Positions 25,933-35,194 of a DNA stretch of 64,000 nt are shown here, piece after piece. Source of the DNA: Thalassotalea ponticola (GTDB lineage: Bacteria > Pseudomonadota > Gammaproteobacteria > Enterobacterales > Alteromonadaceae). The notes beneath the pieces were generated by a model that searched no databases, was not told the DNA's origin, and worked only from the letters and a program-made list of their open reading frames with translations. The first letter of the stretch is position 1; each line of letters opens with the position of its first letter. The translations under genes and the position numbers were made by a program. The stretch is taken from the NCBI RefSeq assembly GCF_041379045.1, contig NZ_CP166871.1:1054001-1118000 (forward strand), given 5' to 3'.

Positions 25933-26611
25933 ACGCATCGAAGACGCTTTGTTTAGACGGTGGCTTGATAACACCATTACCGCCGACGAAGCGGAGCAAT
26001 TAGAACAACTTGCAGCAAAAGACGATGTGCTTGCCGAGCGCTTAGCTAGTGCGCGCTTACTCGAACAGCAAGCGCTGGCTTGGCCGTCTGAAGCTGTGCC
26101 CAAGTGGGATAAATCGGTCACTTATGAGTCGAGTCATAAGCCTTGGTGGCAATGGCAAGGGCTATCTGTTGCTTCAATGGCAATGAGTGTGTTAGCGATT
26201 GCGCTGGTTTTGTTTAATGTTCAATTTAGCAAGTCAGAGCAAGGGTTTACGGTTCAATTCGGTCAATCTGAGCAGTTACCCAAGGATATAGAAGCACTGA
26301 TCAATCAACGTTTACTCGCGTTTGCCGAAGAGCAACAGGATGTGCTTGCTGACTTTAATGACGAGCTGTTATCAAGACAACAAGATAACAACCTGAAGTT
26401 AGCGACATATGTACTTAGTGCATCGCGCACCGAGCGACAACAAGATATCGCCAGTGTTGTCAATTTCGTCAATGAAACACGCCAAGAAGACAACTTAACA
26501 CAGTCTATTCAGTGGCAACAATTAAACTATCAATTACAAAACCAATCGTTAGAAGCGCATCTTAATACGCCTCTGCCAACGAACAGTTCTGACCCACAAT
26601 TTGCACAGTAA
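25925..26611 (+). CDS. Probable membrane-bound anti-sigma factor
   Basis: This protein of 228 residues has a cytoplasmic acidic helical N-terminus (residues 1-60, no zinc-binding HxxxCxxC motif), one membrane helix near residues 80-102 (LSVASMAMSVLAIALVLFNV) and a periplasmic C-terminal part that is Gln-rich and probably coiled coil. The position directly after, and overlapping, an ECF sigma gene and the single-helix topology suggest an anti-sigma factor. I do not recognise the anti-sigma domain itself, so the role is inferred from context. A good AGGAG precedes the third gene of the operon, 13 bp further on. Confidence 0.72.
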   Translation: MSERIEDALFRRWLDNTITADEAEQLEQLAAKDDVLAERLASARLLEQQALAWPSEAVPKWDKSVTYESSHKPWWQWQGLSVASMAMSVLAIALVLFNVQFSKSEQGFTVQFGQSEQLPKDIEALINQRLLAFAEEQQDVLADFNDELLSRQQDNNLKLATYVLSASRTERQQDIASVVNFVNETRQEDNLTQSIQWQQLNYQLQNQSLEAHLNTPLPTNSSDPQFAQ

Positions 26612-26624
26612 CAGGAGTAAATAC

Positions 26625-27557
26625 ATGAAAATTATAAAATCTTTAATCACTAGCGCGATTACCGCGTCGTGTATAGCGAGCTCTGCTGTTGCGGCGTCTG
26701 ATTATAAAAATTTACACGAGCAAATCGCCATTATGGAAGATATTTTGACTCGCTCGGCTGTCGAGGGCGATGACAGTAATAGCGCGCGTCGTATGGTCTC
26801 GGTAAGTGGCTATTATCTGGCTGAGCAAGGCGCAGTGTTTACAGTTGACCTGAGCCATCGAAGTGCGTTTCACGCGCCCAGAGTTCAGCGTGTATTTAGA
26901 ACAGCTAAAGCACCCAAAGTCGCGCCAAAGGATGTCACCATAGTGACTGAAAACGGCACGCAGGAGATTGATGAGGAGAGCTTATTTGGCGGCGACTTTG
27001 AACTGATCATAGAAGATGCAATAGAAACCGCTAATGTGGCCGTTGAAGTCGCCCGAGTAGATGTTGAAGAGCGACGTCAACTGATGGAGAAGCAGCGTGC
27101 GCTAGCGTATCAGTTGCGTGACTTGGCTCGTGAAGAAAGGGACTTAAACTACCAACGCTTACACGTTGAACAAGAACAACAGGACGATGTTAAAAAGCAA
27201 CTTGAGCAGATAGAACAACGCCGCAAAGAAGTTATGGCGTCAAAGCAGCAAGTACAGCAACAAGTAAGTGCGTATAAACAAGAAGTCAAAGCAATAAGAG
27301 AACAGCGTCAAGCAGAACACAAACGCTTTTTAGAGTCACTGGAGACGCAAGTAAGTAAAGCGCTTTGTCTATATGGCAATGGTTTACGCGACTTACCTGA
27401 TGACGAGCATATTAATGTGGTAGTAAAACCTGGTCGCCATCATGAGCAAGCGCAACAACGGGTGTTGGTATTTAACAAAGAGGATGTTAAACGCTGTGTG
27501 CAAGAAAAAATTGATGCTAAAGCGCTGTTAAGCAAAGCCAAGCGCTATAAATTTTAA
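26625..27557 (+). CDS. Secreted coiled-coil protein of the ECF operon, function unknown
   Basis: This protein of 310 residues has a clear signal peptide (MKIIKSLITSAITASCIASSAVAA), so it should be periplasmic. An N-terminal globular part (residues 25-150) includes a beta-rich stretch with the sequence SGYYLAEQGAVFTVDLS. A long charged coiled coil (about residues 155-245, rich in Glu, Gln, Arg, Lys) follows, then a small C-terminal domain with two cysteines. The start with AGGAG at ATG 26625 is preferred over the in-frame codon at 26601. As the third gene of a sigma/anti-sigma operon it may be the signal sensor or the effector of that pathway. No named family recognised. Confidence 0.75.
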   Translation: MKIIKSLITSAITASCIASSAVAASDYKNLHEQIAIMEDILTRSAVEGDDSNSARRMVSVSGYYLAEQGAVFTVDLSHRSAFHAPRVQRVFRTAKAPKVAPKDVTIVTENGTQEIDEESLFGGDFELIIEDAIETANVAVEVARVDVEERRQLMEKQRALAYQLRDLAREERDLNYQRLHVEQEQQDDVKKQLEQIEQRRKEVMASKQQVQQQVSAYKQEVKAIREQRQAEHKRFLESLETQVSKALCLYGNGLRDLPDDEHINVVVKPGRHHEQAQQRVLVFNKEDVKRCVQEKIDAKALLSKAKRYKF

Positions 27558-27620
27558 CAACAGACGACAGAGGGACGTGCTTGGCATCATTGAGACAGCT
27601 TAACAAGACGTCATCAACGG

Positions 27621-27660
27621 CTATAAAAAAAACCTCAGCGCGCTGAGGTTTTTTTTATAG
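27621..27660. terminator. Bidirectional terminator, perfect 40-bp palindrome
   Basis: The 40 bp from 27621 to 27660 form a perfect palindrome whose core is CCTCAGCG/CGCTGAGG flanked by A8 and T8. It terminates the ECF operon on the plus strand and bamE on the minus strand. Confidence 0.95.
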
Positions 27661-27701
27661 CATTAACTCAGTGGGACAATATGGCGGTCAGTAAAACCAG
27701 C

Positions 27702-28040
27702 CTACTGTTCCATTGGTACATAAAAACTGTCTTTAAGCTCGAAGTCACCTTCAGCTTTAACCAATTTGTCGTTTTCAAAGTAAACCGTGAACTTGCGACT
27801 TTTGTCTAGTGCGGCCTCTTTACCTGATAAAAATTGATATACGTAGTACCAAGTGTCGTCGTCAAATGTACTGGCTACGACAGGGTTGCCAAGGACAAAT
27901 TTCACCTGCTCTTTGGTCATTCCCACTTGCAATTTATCTATTTGTTTTTGTTCAATGTAATTGCCCTGTGGTATATCAATTCGATAAGCACACGCTGATG
28001 TTAAGCAGACTGCAATACCGATTATCAAAGCTCGTATCAT
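27702..28040 (-). CDS. bamE: Outer-membrane assembly lipoprotein BamE
   Basis: This lipoprotein of 112 residues has a signal peptide ending in TSAC (Cys17). The SmpA/OmlA domain is typical: KLQVGMTKEQVKFVLGNPVV near residues 35-55, then TWYYVYQF and FTVYFENDKLVKAEGD. BamE belongs to the BAM complex that inserts beta-barrel proteins into the outer membrane. The length equals that of E. coli BamE (113). The order nadK-recN-bamE on one strand is the same as in E. coli. A 228-bp gap separates it from recN, so it probably has its own promoter. Confidence 0.94.
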   Translation of the reverse strand: MIRALIIGIAVCLTSACAYRIDIPQGNYIEQKQIDKLQVGMTKEQVKFVLGNPVVASTFDDDTWYYVYQFLSGKEAALDKSRKFTVYFENDKLVKAEGDFELKDSFYVPMEQ

Positions 28041-28268
28041 ATTCTTACTACCCTAAAAAGTGATGTTGGCATAATAACCAAGCAGACGACCATATGAAAG
28101 CTTTTTATCGCCTAAAGTTAACTTGTGGTTAGCATTTGCTGTCTATTTGTTCAAAGCGCGTGTTTTACCTAAACACCGACCTATCACGACTCCAGCAAAG
28201 TGGTAACGTTACTCAAAATATACTTCAATACGACATAAAAGAGCCAATACTAAGGTCGTGGTTATTTG

Positions 28269-29933
28269 CTACGCCGTTAATAGCTCTCTTGCGTTAGCGA
28301 TACTGTGCTCGGTGATCACATCACCGGCTAACAAGCGAGCGATTTCTCGTTCTCGTTGACCGCGGTCTAATTGGTTTACCTTGGTTTCGGTATGCTTACC
28401 ATCACTGAGTTTGGCAACAAACAACTGTTGGTGTCCGCGTGAGGCGACTTGCGGTAAATGGGTAACACAAATCACTTGTGTTGACGCGCCTAATGCTTGC
28501 AGCTGTTTACCAACCATAGCAGCAGTCGGGCCACTGATACCAACGTCTACTTCATCAAAGATCAGTGTTGGTGTGATAACCTTGGACGATAAAATAACTT
28601 GAATAGCTAAACTAATGCGCGAAAGTTCACCACCAGAGGCAACTTTGTGAATGGGCTCTAACGGTTGGCCTGGGTTCATACTGGCAACAAATTCGATTTG
28701 CTCGTTGCCATAGGGTTGTACTTTATCATCATCAACAGGGCGAATAGCGACATCAAATCGAGCGTTTTCCATATTCAGTTGTTGCATCGATTTACTGATT
28801 TGCAGTGCCAGTTGTTTTCCAGCCTTAATGCGCTTTTGGCTCAAGGCGCGGCATGCTTGTTGATATTGCTCGTGGCACTGCGTTAACTCATTGTCGATAA
28901 ATTCAAGCCGAGAATCGTCGCTATTGATACTGTTCAATTCGTGCTTGAGCTGGCAGTGGTGCTCAAATAAGTTTTCTGGCATTACTTGATGTTTTCTCGC
29001 CAGTTGCATTGCCGTGTTGTAACGCGTTTCGATTAAGGCGTATGTTTCAGGGTCAATATCAATGTTTTGTTGATAGTAACTCAAGTCGTTTTTAGCTTCT
29101 TCCAAGGCGATTCGCGCGTCGTTGAGTAGCTCGGCAATCGCAGCGGCTTGACTGTCTAAAGCACTGAGTTGGCTCATCTGTTCGGCGCATTGCTGAGTGA
29201 GTGACAAGGCGCTAAATTGTTCGTTCTCGGCCAGTTGTTGCAAACAGCTAGACGATAATTGTAACAGCTGCTGGGTGTTAGCGTGGCGTTTAAAGTCGTT
29301 TTCTAGTTGCTCAAATTCATCGGCTTGTAAGCCAAATTCATCTAATTCGTTTACCTGGTATTGCAGTAGCTGTAATTGCGCTTGACGCTGTTCAACACTG
29401 GCCAATAACTGCTGCTTCTCTTGAGTTAAGCTGCGGTATTGATGGTAATAGTTTTGTACTTTCTCTAGCTGAGGCTGGTTAGAGGCAAATGCGTCCAGTA
29501 ACTGACGTTGCTCACTTGCCTTTAACAATAATTGGTGGTCGTGTTGACCGTGAATATTAATCAGCTTTTCGCCAAGCTGTTTTAATTGCGCTAGAGGCAC
29601 TGGGTTGCCATTAATAAATCCTTTTGAGCGTCCTTCTTTACTGATCACTCGGCGAATAATACACTCGCCATCTTGCTCTAATTCGCAGTGTTTGAGCCAT
29701 TTTTGTACAGCCGTTAATTTGCCTATATCAAAGCTTGCGCTGATTTCTGTTTTATCGCAGCCAGCACGCACCGTATTGGTTGTTGCTCGATCGCCTAAAC
29801 ACAGCCCCAATGCATCGATGGCAATGGATTTACCCGCCCCTGTTTCACCGGTAATGGTTGTCATACCGCGGTGCCAGTCGATTTCAACAAAGCTGACAAT
29901 GGCAAAGTTTTTAATAGCAAGATTGGTAAGCAT
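28269..29933 (-). CDS. recN: DNA repair protein RecN (SMC-like ATPase)
   Basis: This protein of about 554 residues (E. coli 553) belongs to the SMC-like family and helps repair double-strand breaks by joining DNA during recombination. The N-terminal Walker A is GETGAGKSIAIDALG near residue 30. A long coiled coil (about 150-350) is interrupted by a hinge-like segment. The C-terminal ABC signature ASGGELSRISLA and Walker B LIFDEVDVGISG complete the ATPase. ATG 29933 (MLTNLAIKNF) matches the family; GTG 29942 would add three residues. A LexA box lies 77 bp upstream. Confidence 0.95.
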   Translation of the reverse strand: MLTNLAIKNFAIVSFVEIDWHRGMTTITGETGAGKSIAIDALGLCLGDRATTNTVRAGCDKTEISASFDIGKLTAVQKWLKHCELEQDGECIIRRVISKEGRSKGFINGNPVPLAQLKQLGEKLINIHGQHDHQLLLKASEQRQLLDAFASNQPQLEKVQNYYHQYRSLTQEKQQLLASVEQRQAQLQLLQYQVNELDEFGLQADEFEQLENDFKRHANTQQLLQLSSSCLQQLAENEQFSALSLTQQCAEQMSQLSALDSQAAAIAELLNDARIALEEAKNDLSYYQQNIDIDPETYALIETRYNTAMQLARKHQVMPENLFEHHCQLKHELNSINSDDSRLEFIDNELTQCHEQYQQACRALSQKRIKAGKQLALQISKSMQQLNMENARFDVAIRPVDDDKVQPYGNEQIEFVASMNPGQPLEPIHKVASGGELSRISLAIQVILSSKVITPTLIFDEVDVGISGPTAAMVGKQLQALGASTQVICVTHLPQVASRGHQQLFVAKLSDGKHTETKVNQLDRGQREREIARLLAGDVITEHSIANARELLTA

Positions 29934-30005
29934 AAACGACACTCATTTATCGACATGTTTCACTGTGTATCGGTATTTTTTTGAGCTTTAGATACACAAA
30001 AATAA

Positions 30006-30046
30006 AACACTGTTAATTTATACAGTAAAATTAACAGTGTTTTTTC
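30006..30046. terminator. Hairpin terminator between nadK and recN, overlapping the SOS box
   Basis: A perfect 14-bp inverted repeat, AACACTGTTAATTT (30006-30019) with AAATTAACAGTGTT (30028-30041), has an 8-nt loop. T-rich runs follow in both directions. For minus-strand transcripts it would stop read-through from nadK into recN. The left arm and loop contain the LexA box. Confidence 0.6.
30010..30025. promoter_or_regulatory. LexA (SOS) box upstream of recN
   Basis: The sequence CTGTTAATTTATACAG is an exact CTGT-N8-ACAG LexA site with an AT-only centre. It lies 77 bp before the recN ATG. On the minus strand it contains a TATAAA that could be part of the -10 of the recN promoter. recN is a known strongly LexA-regulated gene in E. 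coli, so this is where such a box is expected. Confidence 0.8.
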
Positions 30047-30120
30047 AATAATGCAAGTGTGTTTTTTCAACAGATATCAAGGTGAGATCTCGACGGGCTT
30101 ACCGCAACGTTCAACAGTCC

Positions 30121-31002
30121 CTAGTACACTTTGTTGCCCCAACCGAGCTTAGTGCGCAATACGTTAAAGTAATCGTGATCTAGGGGGTGAACTAGGCGCA
30201 ATGTGTACTTGCTTTTTTTAATGTGAATTTCATCACCCGGCATGGCGGCCAAGATTACGTGTCCATCACAACTGACTTGCAGTTCTTCGTGATTTTTTTC
30301 GCCAATGACAATTTTTATATGACTGTCGCCATCTACCACTATAGGGCGGGATGACAGGGTGTGGGGAAACATAGGCACCAAACTTAATGCGTTCAATGTT
30401 GGGGTCATAATGGGGCCACCTGCTGACATCGAATAGGCTGTTGATCCGGTTGGCGTAGAAATAATAATACCGTCGCTGCGCTGTGAAAACATAAAGGTGT
30501 CATCGAGATACACCGCGAACTCCATCATGCTAGCTACTTTGCCGGGGTGCAAAACCGCCTCATTCATCGCGGCGTTGGCGCTTTTTAACTGGCCGTGGCG
30601 ATACACTTCGGCAAACAGTAGACTGCGGTGTTCGGTATTGGAGTTTCCGGCTAAAATCTGATTTAGCGGCTCGATCACGTTATCGGGGGATAAGTCGGTT
30701 AAAAAACCGAGGTTACCGCGGTTGACGCCGATAACGGCAATGTCGTGGTTTGCCAATACCCGGGCTGCACCTAACATGTAGCCGTCACCGCCAACTACAA
30801 TGGCCAACTGCGCTTGCTTACCGATATCGACAATATCAAAGGTAATGGATTTATCGAAATTGAGCTGTTCACTCACTTTGGTCTCAACCATTACCTGATA
30901 CCCAAGATCAGTTAAGTGCTCATGCAGTGTATTAATGGTGGCTAGAGCGCCGTCGTGATTGGGTTTTCCAATTAACCCTATTGTTTTATATAACCTGCTC
31001 AT
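30121..31002 (-). CDS. nadK: NAD kinase
   Basis: This enzyme of 294 residues (E. coli 292) phosphorylates NAD+ to NADP+ with ATP. The catalytic GGDG motif ([14 protein letters not shown]) lies near residue 70, followed by [11 protein letters not shown] and the NAD-binding loop [16 protein letters not shown] near residue 175. The frame runs back to 31038, but the family begins at about [12 protein letters not shown], so ATG 31002 is chosen. It is divergent from grpE, as in E. coli. Downstream recN has its own SOS-controlled promoter. Confidence 0.95.
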   Translation of the reverse strand: MSRLYKTIGLIGKPNHDGALATINTLHEHLTDLGYQVMVETKVSEQLNFDKSITFDIVDIGKQAQLAIVVGGDGYMLGAARVLANHDIAVIGVNRGNLGFLTDLSPDNVIEPLNQILAGNSNTEHRSLLFAEVYRHGQLKSANAAMNEAVLHPGKVASMMEFAVYLDDTFMFSQRSDGIIISTPTGSTAYSMSAGGPIMTPTLNALSLVPMFPHTLSSRPIVVDGDSHIKIVIGEKNHEELQVSCDGHVILAAMPGDEIHIKKSKYTLRLVHPLDHDYFNVLRTKLGWGNKVY

Positions 31003-31109
31003 CAAGTGGCTCGTATAATGGGGAGCTAAATTTAGCAATCGATAATGGCAGTTTTACCAAGAAATTATTGAAAGTAAAGCTTAGCGGCTAATTTTAGTTA
31101 AAATTTAGG

Positions 31110-31137
31110 CTTGAAAGCGTATATAATGCCCCCATAA
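31110..31137 (+). promoter_or_regulatory. Sigma-32 (heat-shock) promoter of grpE
   Basis: CTTGAAA at 31110-31116 and CCCCATAA at 31130-31137, separated by 13 bp, match the RpoH consensus (CTTGAAA-N13-15-CCCCATNT). An embedded TATAAT at 31122-31127 may provide a second, housekeeping start. The leader to the grpE ATG is about 65 nt. Confidence 0.87.
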
Positions 31138-31207
31138 ACAGTTACGTTAAAGTCGGTAACGTCTGGGGAAACTGATCACCTCAGGCTAAGATATTGTGGA
31201 GTTATCT

Positions 31208-31843
31208 ATGACCAATGAGTCACATAAACCTGAACAGCAAGAACATATTGAAGAGCCAGTAGTAGCGCAAGAAACCGAGCAAGTGGTAGAAGAGGTTACT
31301 GCTCAACAAGGCAACGATGAGACAGATTCAGTTGATGATCAAGCCGACGTTGAATCTTTAACCGAAGAACAACAGCGCATTATTGAGTTAGAGCAAAAGC
31401 TGGCCACGGCATTGGCGACTGTCGACGACCAAAAAGACAGTGTTATTCGCGCTAAAGCAGAGATGGATAATATTCGTCGTCGCAGTGCACAAGAAGTGGA
31501 TAAAGCGAAAAAATTCGCTTTAGAAAAGTTTGCCGCTGAGATGTTGACTGTTGTTGATAATCTTGAGCGCGGTTTAGCAACCATTAACGCGGACGATGAA
31601 AACCAAAAAGCAACCTACGAAGGCGTTAACCTGACCTTGCAAGGTTTGTTGTCAGGCTTAGACAAGTTTGGTGTTAAGGCGATTGATCCGCAAGACCAAC
31701 CGTTTAACCCTGAGCAACATCAAGCAATGTCGATGCAGCCAGTTGAAGGCGTTGAAGCCAACACGGTTGTAGCGGTGATGCAGAAGGGTTATGAGCTAAA
31801 CGGTCGTTTAATTCGTCCTGCCATGGTTATGGTCTCTAAATAA
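31208..31843 (+). CDS. grpE: Nucleotide exchange factor GrpE
   Basis: This protein of 211 residues exchanges ADP on the DnaK chaperone. An acidic Gln/Glu-rich N-terminal tail (residues 1-55) is followed by a long dimerising coiled coil (residues 60-115, with [17 protein letters not shown]), a four-helix bundle and the C-terminal beta wing ([18 protein letters not shown], then [18 protein letters not shown]). ATG 31208 is preferred because TGGAG lies at the right distance; GTG 31196 is in frame upstream. The heat-shock promoter fits the function. The gene order with divergent nadK is conserved. Confidence 0.95.
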   Translation: MTNESHKPEQQEHIEEPVVAQETEQVVEEVTAQQGNDETDSVDDQADVESLTEEQQRIIELEQKLATALATVDDQKDSVIRAKAEMDNIRRRSAQEVDKAKKFALEKFAAEMLTVVDNLERGLATINADDENQKATYEGVNLTLQGLLSGLDKFGVKAIDPQDQPFNPEQHQAMSMQPVEGVEANTVVAVMQKGYELNGRLIRPAMVMVSK

Positions 31844-31962
31844 AACCAGTTGGTTTAAGGTACAAAGCGCGGCGTTATCGCTATCAAACGCGACTCTGAG
31901 CAGTAACAAGCTTTTCCCATAAGCTTTTACACTGACGCTTTTACCTAGTGCTATTTTCAATG

Positions 31963-31994
31963 AAAACGCTCGCAGCTATGCGGGCGTTTTTTTG
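31963..31994 (+). terminator. Terminator after grpE
   Basis: AAAACGCTCGCA (31963-31974) pairs with TGCGGGCGTTTT (31979-31990) with one G-T pair, and the T-run continues to 31993. The gap from 31844 to 32194 holds this and the next terminator but no gene; dnaK is not adjacent. Confidence 0.88.
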
Positions 31995-32116
31995 TGTGTT
32001 TTTTATTTTATAGGGATAGGAGATGAGCCGGTCTGACTCGTTTTGAGCAGAGTAACCTTTCTGACAAATGTTATAAATACGCGTACAGAGTGAATAACGG
32101 CGTTTCGAGCTAATAA

Positions 32117-32143
32117 AAAAGCCTGCTTTTAAGGCAGGCTTTT
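32117..32143. terminator. Terminator after the DUF6702/M1 peptidase operon
   Basis: AAAAGCCTGC (32117-32126) and GCAGGCTTTT (32134-32143) form a 10-bp stem with a 7-nt loop. With A6 upstream it works best for the minus-strand operon ending at 32195. Confidence 0.85.
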
Positions 32144-32194
32144 ACTTTTACTAGTGACGCTATAACGTCATTTATTTAGCGTTTAGGGTCACGT

Positions 32195-32734
32195 TTATCG
32201 TTCAATATCAATCCGCTGCCAATCATCATCACTGGTAAGGCGAACCGATCTCACCTTGGCACCTTGCGTTGGTACATTGGTATACTCAACATTGACTTGA
32301 TTAATTTGTCCAGGCCATACATCTTGCAGTGCACGCATACTGATGTAAATTGCGGTTAAGTCTTCGGGTTGGGCGATTTCTTGATACACCCAAAAAAACT
32401 TGCCTTCAACTTCAAAGCCGACTTCGCCTAACGCCAGCATTTGCTGGTGTTGATTTAACAAGCGAAACTGCTTTTGAATGTAGTTGGCAAACCGTTGTTG
32501 GCTCTCTTTGTCGGCAACTAAATCAGCAGGCGAGCCAAGGATATCGGCAATCGCATGCTCGGCGTCGTGCAGATAAAAGCGATGCGACACTTCAATATGG
32601 TGGTTTCTGTCGTTAAACAAAATACTGGTATAAGCCTGCTTTTGCTGATGTGCACGGGTGGTTGTGCATATCAAACAGAATACAAGCGCCAGCAGAGTTA
32701 ACAGCGATGTTGGCAAAGGCGATTGTTTGAACAT
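32195..32734 (-). CDS. Secreted DUF6702-like protein
   Basis: This exported protein of 179 residues has a signal peptide (cleavage near TTTRAH). The segment HQQKQAYTSILFNDRNHHIEVSHRFYLHDAEHA, in outline, resembles DUF6702 proteins of marine gammaproteobacteria. The remainder is a beta-rich domain ending in a DDDWQRIDIE tail. The function is unknown. It starts 3 bp after the stop of the M1 peptidase gene, so the pair is cotranscribed, and this pairing is common in related bacteria as far as I recall. Confidence 0.7.
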   Translation of the reverse strand: MFKQSPLPTSLLTLLALVFCLICTTTRAHQQKQAYTSILFNDRNHHIEVSHRFYLHDAEHAIADILGSPADLVADKESQQRFANYIQKQFRLLNQHQQMLALGEVGFEVEGKFFWVYQEIAQPEDLTAIYISMRALQDVWPGQINQVNVEYTNVPTQGAKVRSVRLTSDDDWQRIDIER

Positions 32735-32737
32735 GGT

Positions 32738-35194
32738 TTACTTTTTAAATACCTTAGTTTCGGGCTCTGTCAGCTCTGTTTTGCTGTCGTGCATGATGTC
32801 ACGGTATTCCATTTTCTTCGACTTTTCTTTCTTGAATGCTTCAACGCGCGATTCAATAATGCGACGAGGGAAGTGGTTGTTATGTACATCAACATCAGCA
32901 GTTTCCCAGTGTGGGTCAACGGTTACAGACGCTAACTGTTTGCCTTTTTCAGTGACAATTAACTTGCTCACCGATTTCGGCGAACGACGCCAAATTTCAG
33001 CTGGAATGTGCATCGATTCAACGCTGCCATCTTGGTATGTTAGCTCAAGTAAAATTGGCATAACCAAACCGCCTAGGTTAGAGAAGTTAATCACGTAATA
33101 GTTCTTATCTTCTTTTACGGCACGAGCAAAGGCTTCGCGCTCCCACGGCTCAAGGCTGTTTAACATTTCCTTGTATTCGTTGCGCTCTTTGTTGGTTACC
33201 GTCCAGCGATCGTTGTCATCGTGGAAATCGCGCACGTCAGGGTTTAACTCTAACCATGTTTTGATGCCTTCTTGCTCGTTGCGATCAACGTGCAATGAAC
33301 TCGGCTTGTTCAGCTCTTCTTGACGACGACGGTCAAAGTCGATATCTGGATTTTTAGTATCTAAACGCAGCTTGTATACGTTGTCTACAGAGATATCAAC
33401 GTGATCTGTGGTGTAGAACCAACCATACCAGAACCAATCTAAGTCAACACCAGATGCTTCTTCCATGGTACGGAAAAAGTCAGATGGGGTAGGGCGTTTG
33501 TTTTTCCAACGCTGTGAGTATTCGCGAAAGGCAAAATCGAATAAATCACGACCTAAGATAACTTCGCGCAAAATGTTTAACGCAGCTGCTGGCTTAGTGT
33601 AGGCATTAGGGCCTAAGCGCAACACGCTATCTGACTGGGTCATAACCGGTACTTGTACGTCAGATTTCATGTAGTCAACGATATCGCGAGGTTCAACGCC
33701 CCATGGAATTGTAGGATCCCACTCACGACCAGCCACACCGTCTAAAAAGCTGTTCAAGCCTTCGTCCATCCATGTCCACTGACGCTCGTCAGAATTAACG
33801 ATCATCGGGAAGTAGTTGTGACCGACTTCGTGAATAACCACACCAATTAAATAGCGTTTTTCAGCCAAGGTATAGGTTCGACTGCCGTCTTCGTGCCACT
33901 TAGTACGCGGTCCGTTAAAGCTGATCATTGGGTATTCCATACCGCCAACTGGACCGTTTACGCTGATCGCCGTTGGGTATGGGTAATCGAAGGTATAGCG
34001 CGAATAAACGTCCATGGTGTGAATAACCGACTCAGTCGAATACTTCTTCCATAAATCGCCGCCTTCTTTTGGAAAGAAAGACATCGCCATGACCAGCTCT
34101 TGCTCATCGCCACCCTGGTGGTATCCTTTGGCATCCCACATAAATTTGCGCGATGACGCCCACGCAAAATCGCGCACATTTTCAGCGCTAAAGTGCCAGG
34201 TTTTGGTTTTGTTGGTACCCGCTTTTTCGTTTTCGAGCGCTTCTTCTGCGGTTACAACAAACACCGGACGTTTGGCATTTTCAGCTTTTTTAAGGCGTTG
34301 ACGTTGCTCTTTGGTGAGTACCGAAGACGCGTTTTCTAAAACACCGGTAGAGGCGACAATGTGATCGGCAGGCACCGTCATTTTTACATCGTAATCACCA
34401 AACTCGAGGGTGAACTCACCGCGACCTAAAAACTCTTTGTTGTGCCATGCTTCGTAATCAGAAAACGCTGATACGCGTGGAAACCACTGAGCAAGTAAAA
34501 AGATGTCGTTGCCACCTTCGTTGGCATCATCTGGAAAGTGCTCGTAACCGGCACGTGCCGAAATCGCATTTTCTTCAACAATGTTGAAGGCAAAATCAAT
34601 GTTAAAGGCGACATCTTCTCCAGGCTCTAAGGCGTTGGGTAAGTCGATACGCGCTTGGGCACCTACCATAGTGACCTTCATTTCTTTGCCGCGTTGATCA
34701 GTAACCGTAAACACATCGTAACCGTAGCTATTATCGGCGTACGCGTGTTGTTTGCGAAGTTCGCCAAAACTGATCTTGCCTGGCTTATCGGCCGTTGGTT
34801 TTTCGGTGGCTGGACCGCGACGACCAATGCCGCCAAAATCGGCGCTCAGCTCAGACATTGAATCGCGTTTAAAGCGGTTTTGTTCAAGCTGCAACCAAAT
34901 GTATTTTAAACGATACGGCGAGTTGTTGTGATAAGTAACCGTTTGCTTCGCTGTTAAACGGCGAGCTTTTTCGTTAAGGGTAACGTCAATATCGTAGTCA
35001 ACTTGTTGTTGCCAGTATTGTTTACCCGGTTCACCAGCAGCGTTTCGGTAGTCATTTGGCGTAGGAAGAATTTCTTCCATCTGCCGAAACTTGTCTTCAA
35101 AATCGCCTTTGGTTTGTTTTACTGCCATGCTAGACGCAGAGCTAGTAAAGGCTGCGCACGCGGTGATGGCAGCCAATATATATTTGAACTTCAT
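32738..35194 (-). CDS. M1-family metallopeptidase, exported
   Basis: This zinc peptidase of 818 residues has an N-terminal signal peptide (KYILAAITACAAFTSSASS). An N-terminal beta domain (residues 60-300) precedes the M1 catalytic domain. The zinc motif HEVGHNYFPMIVNSDERQW followed by TWMDEG gives the H-E-x-x-H-x18-E pattern near residue 455. The aminopeptidase GxMEN motif is replaced by GGMEYP, as in many non-classical bacterial M1 proteins. The likely role is periplasmic or surface peptide digestion. It is the first gene of a two-gene operon with the DUF6702 gene. Confidence 0.88.
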   Translation of the reverse strand: MKFKYILAAITACAAFTSSASSMAVKQTKGDFEDKFRQMEEILPTPNDYRNAAGEPGKQYWQQQVDYDIDVTLNEKARRLTAKQTVTYHNNSPYRLKYIWLQLEQNRFKRDSMSELSADFGGIGRRGPATEKPTADKPGKISFGELRKQHAYADNSYGYDVFTVTDQRGKEMKVTMVGAQARIDLPNALEPGEDVAFNIDFAFNIVEENAISARAGYEHFPDDANEGGNDIFLLAQWFPRVSAFSDYEAWHNKEFLGRGEFTLEFGDYDVKMTVPADHIVASTGVLENASSVLTKEQRQRLKKAENAKRPVFVVTAEEALENEKAGTNKTKTWHFSAENVRDFAWASSRKFMWDAKGYHQGGDEQELVMAMSFFPKEGGDLWKKYSTESVIHTMDVYSRYTFDYPYPTAISVNGPVGGMEYPMISFNGPRTKWHEDGSRTYTLAEKRYLIGVVIHEVGHNYFPMIVNSDERQWTWMDEGLNSFLDGVAGREWDPTIPWGVEPRDIVDYMKSDVQVPVMTQSDSVLRLGPNAYTKPAAALNILREVILGRDLFDFAFREYSQRWKNKRPTPSDFFRTMEEASGVDLDWFWYGWFYTTDHVDISVDNVYKLRLDTKNPDIDFDRRRQEELNKPSSLHVDRNEQEGIKTWLELNPDVRDFHDDNDRWTVTNKERNEYKEMLNSLEPWEREAFARAVKEDKNYYVINFSNLGGLVMPILLELTYQDGSVESMHIPAEIWRRSPKSVSKLIVTEKGKQLASVTVDPHWETADVDVHNNHFPRRIIESRVEAFKKEKSKKMEYRDIMHDSKTELTEPETKVFKK

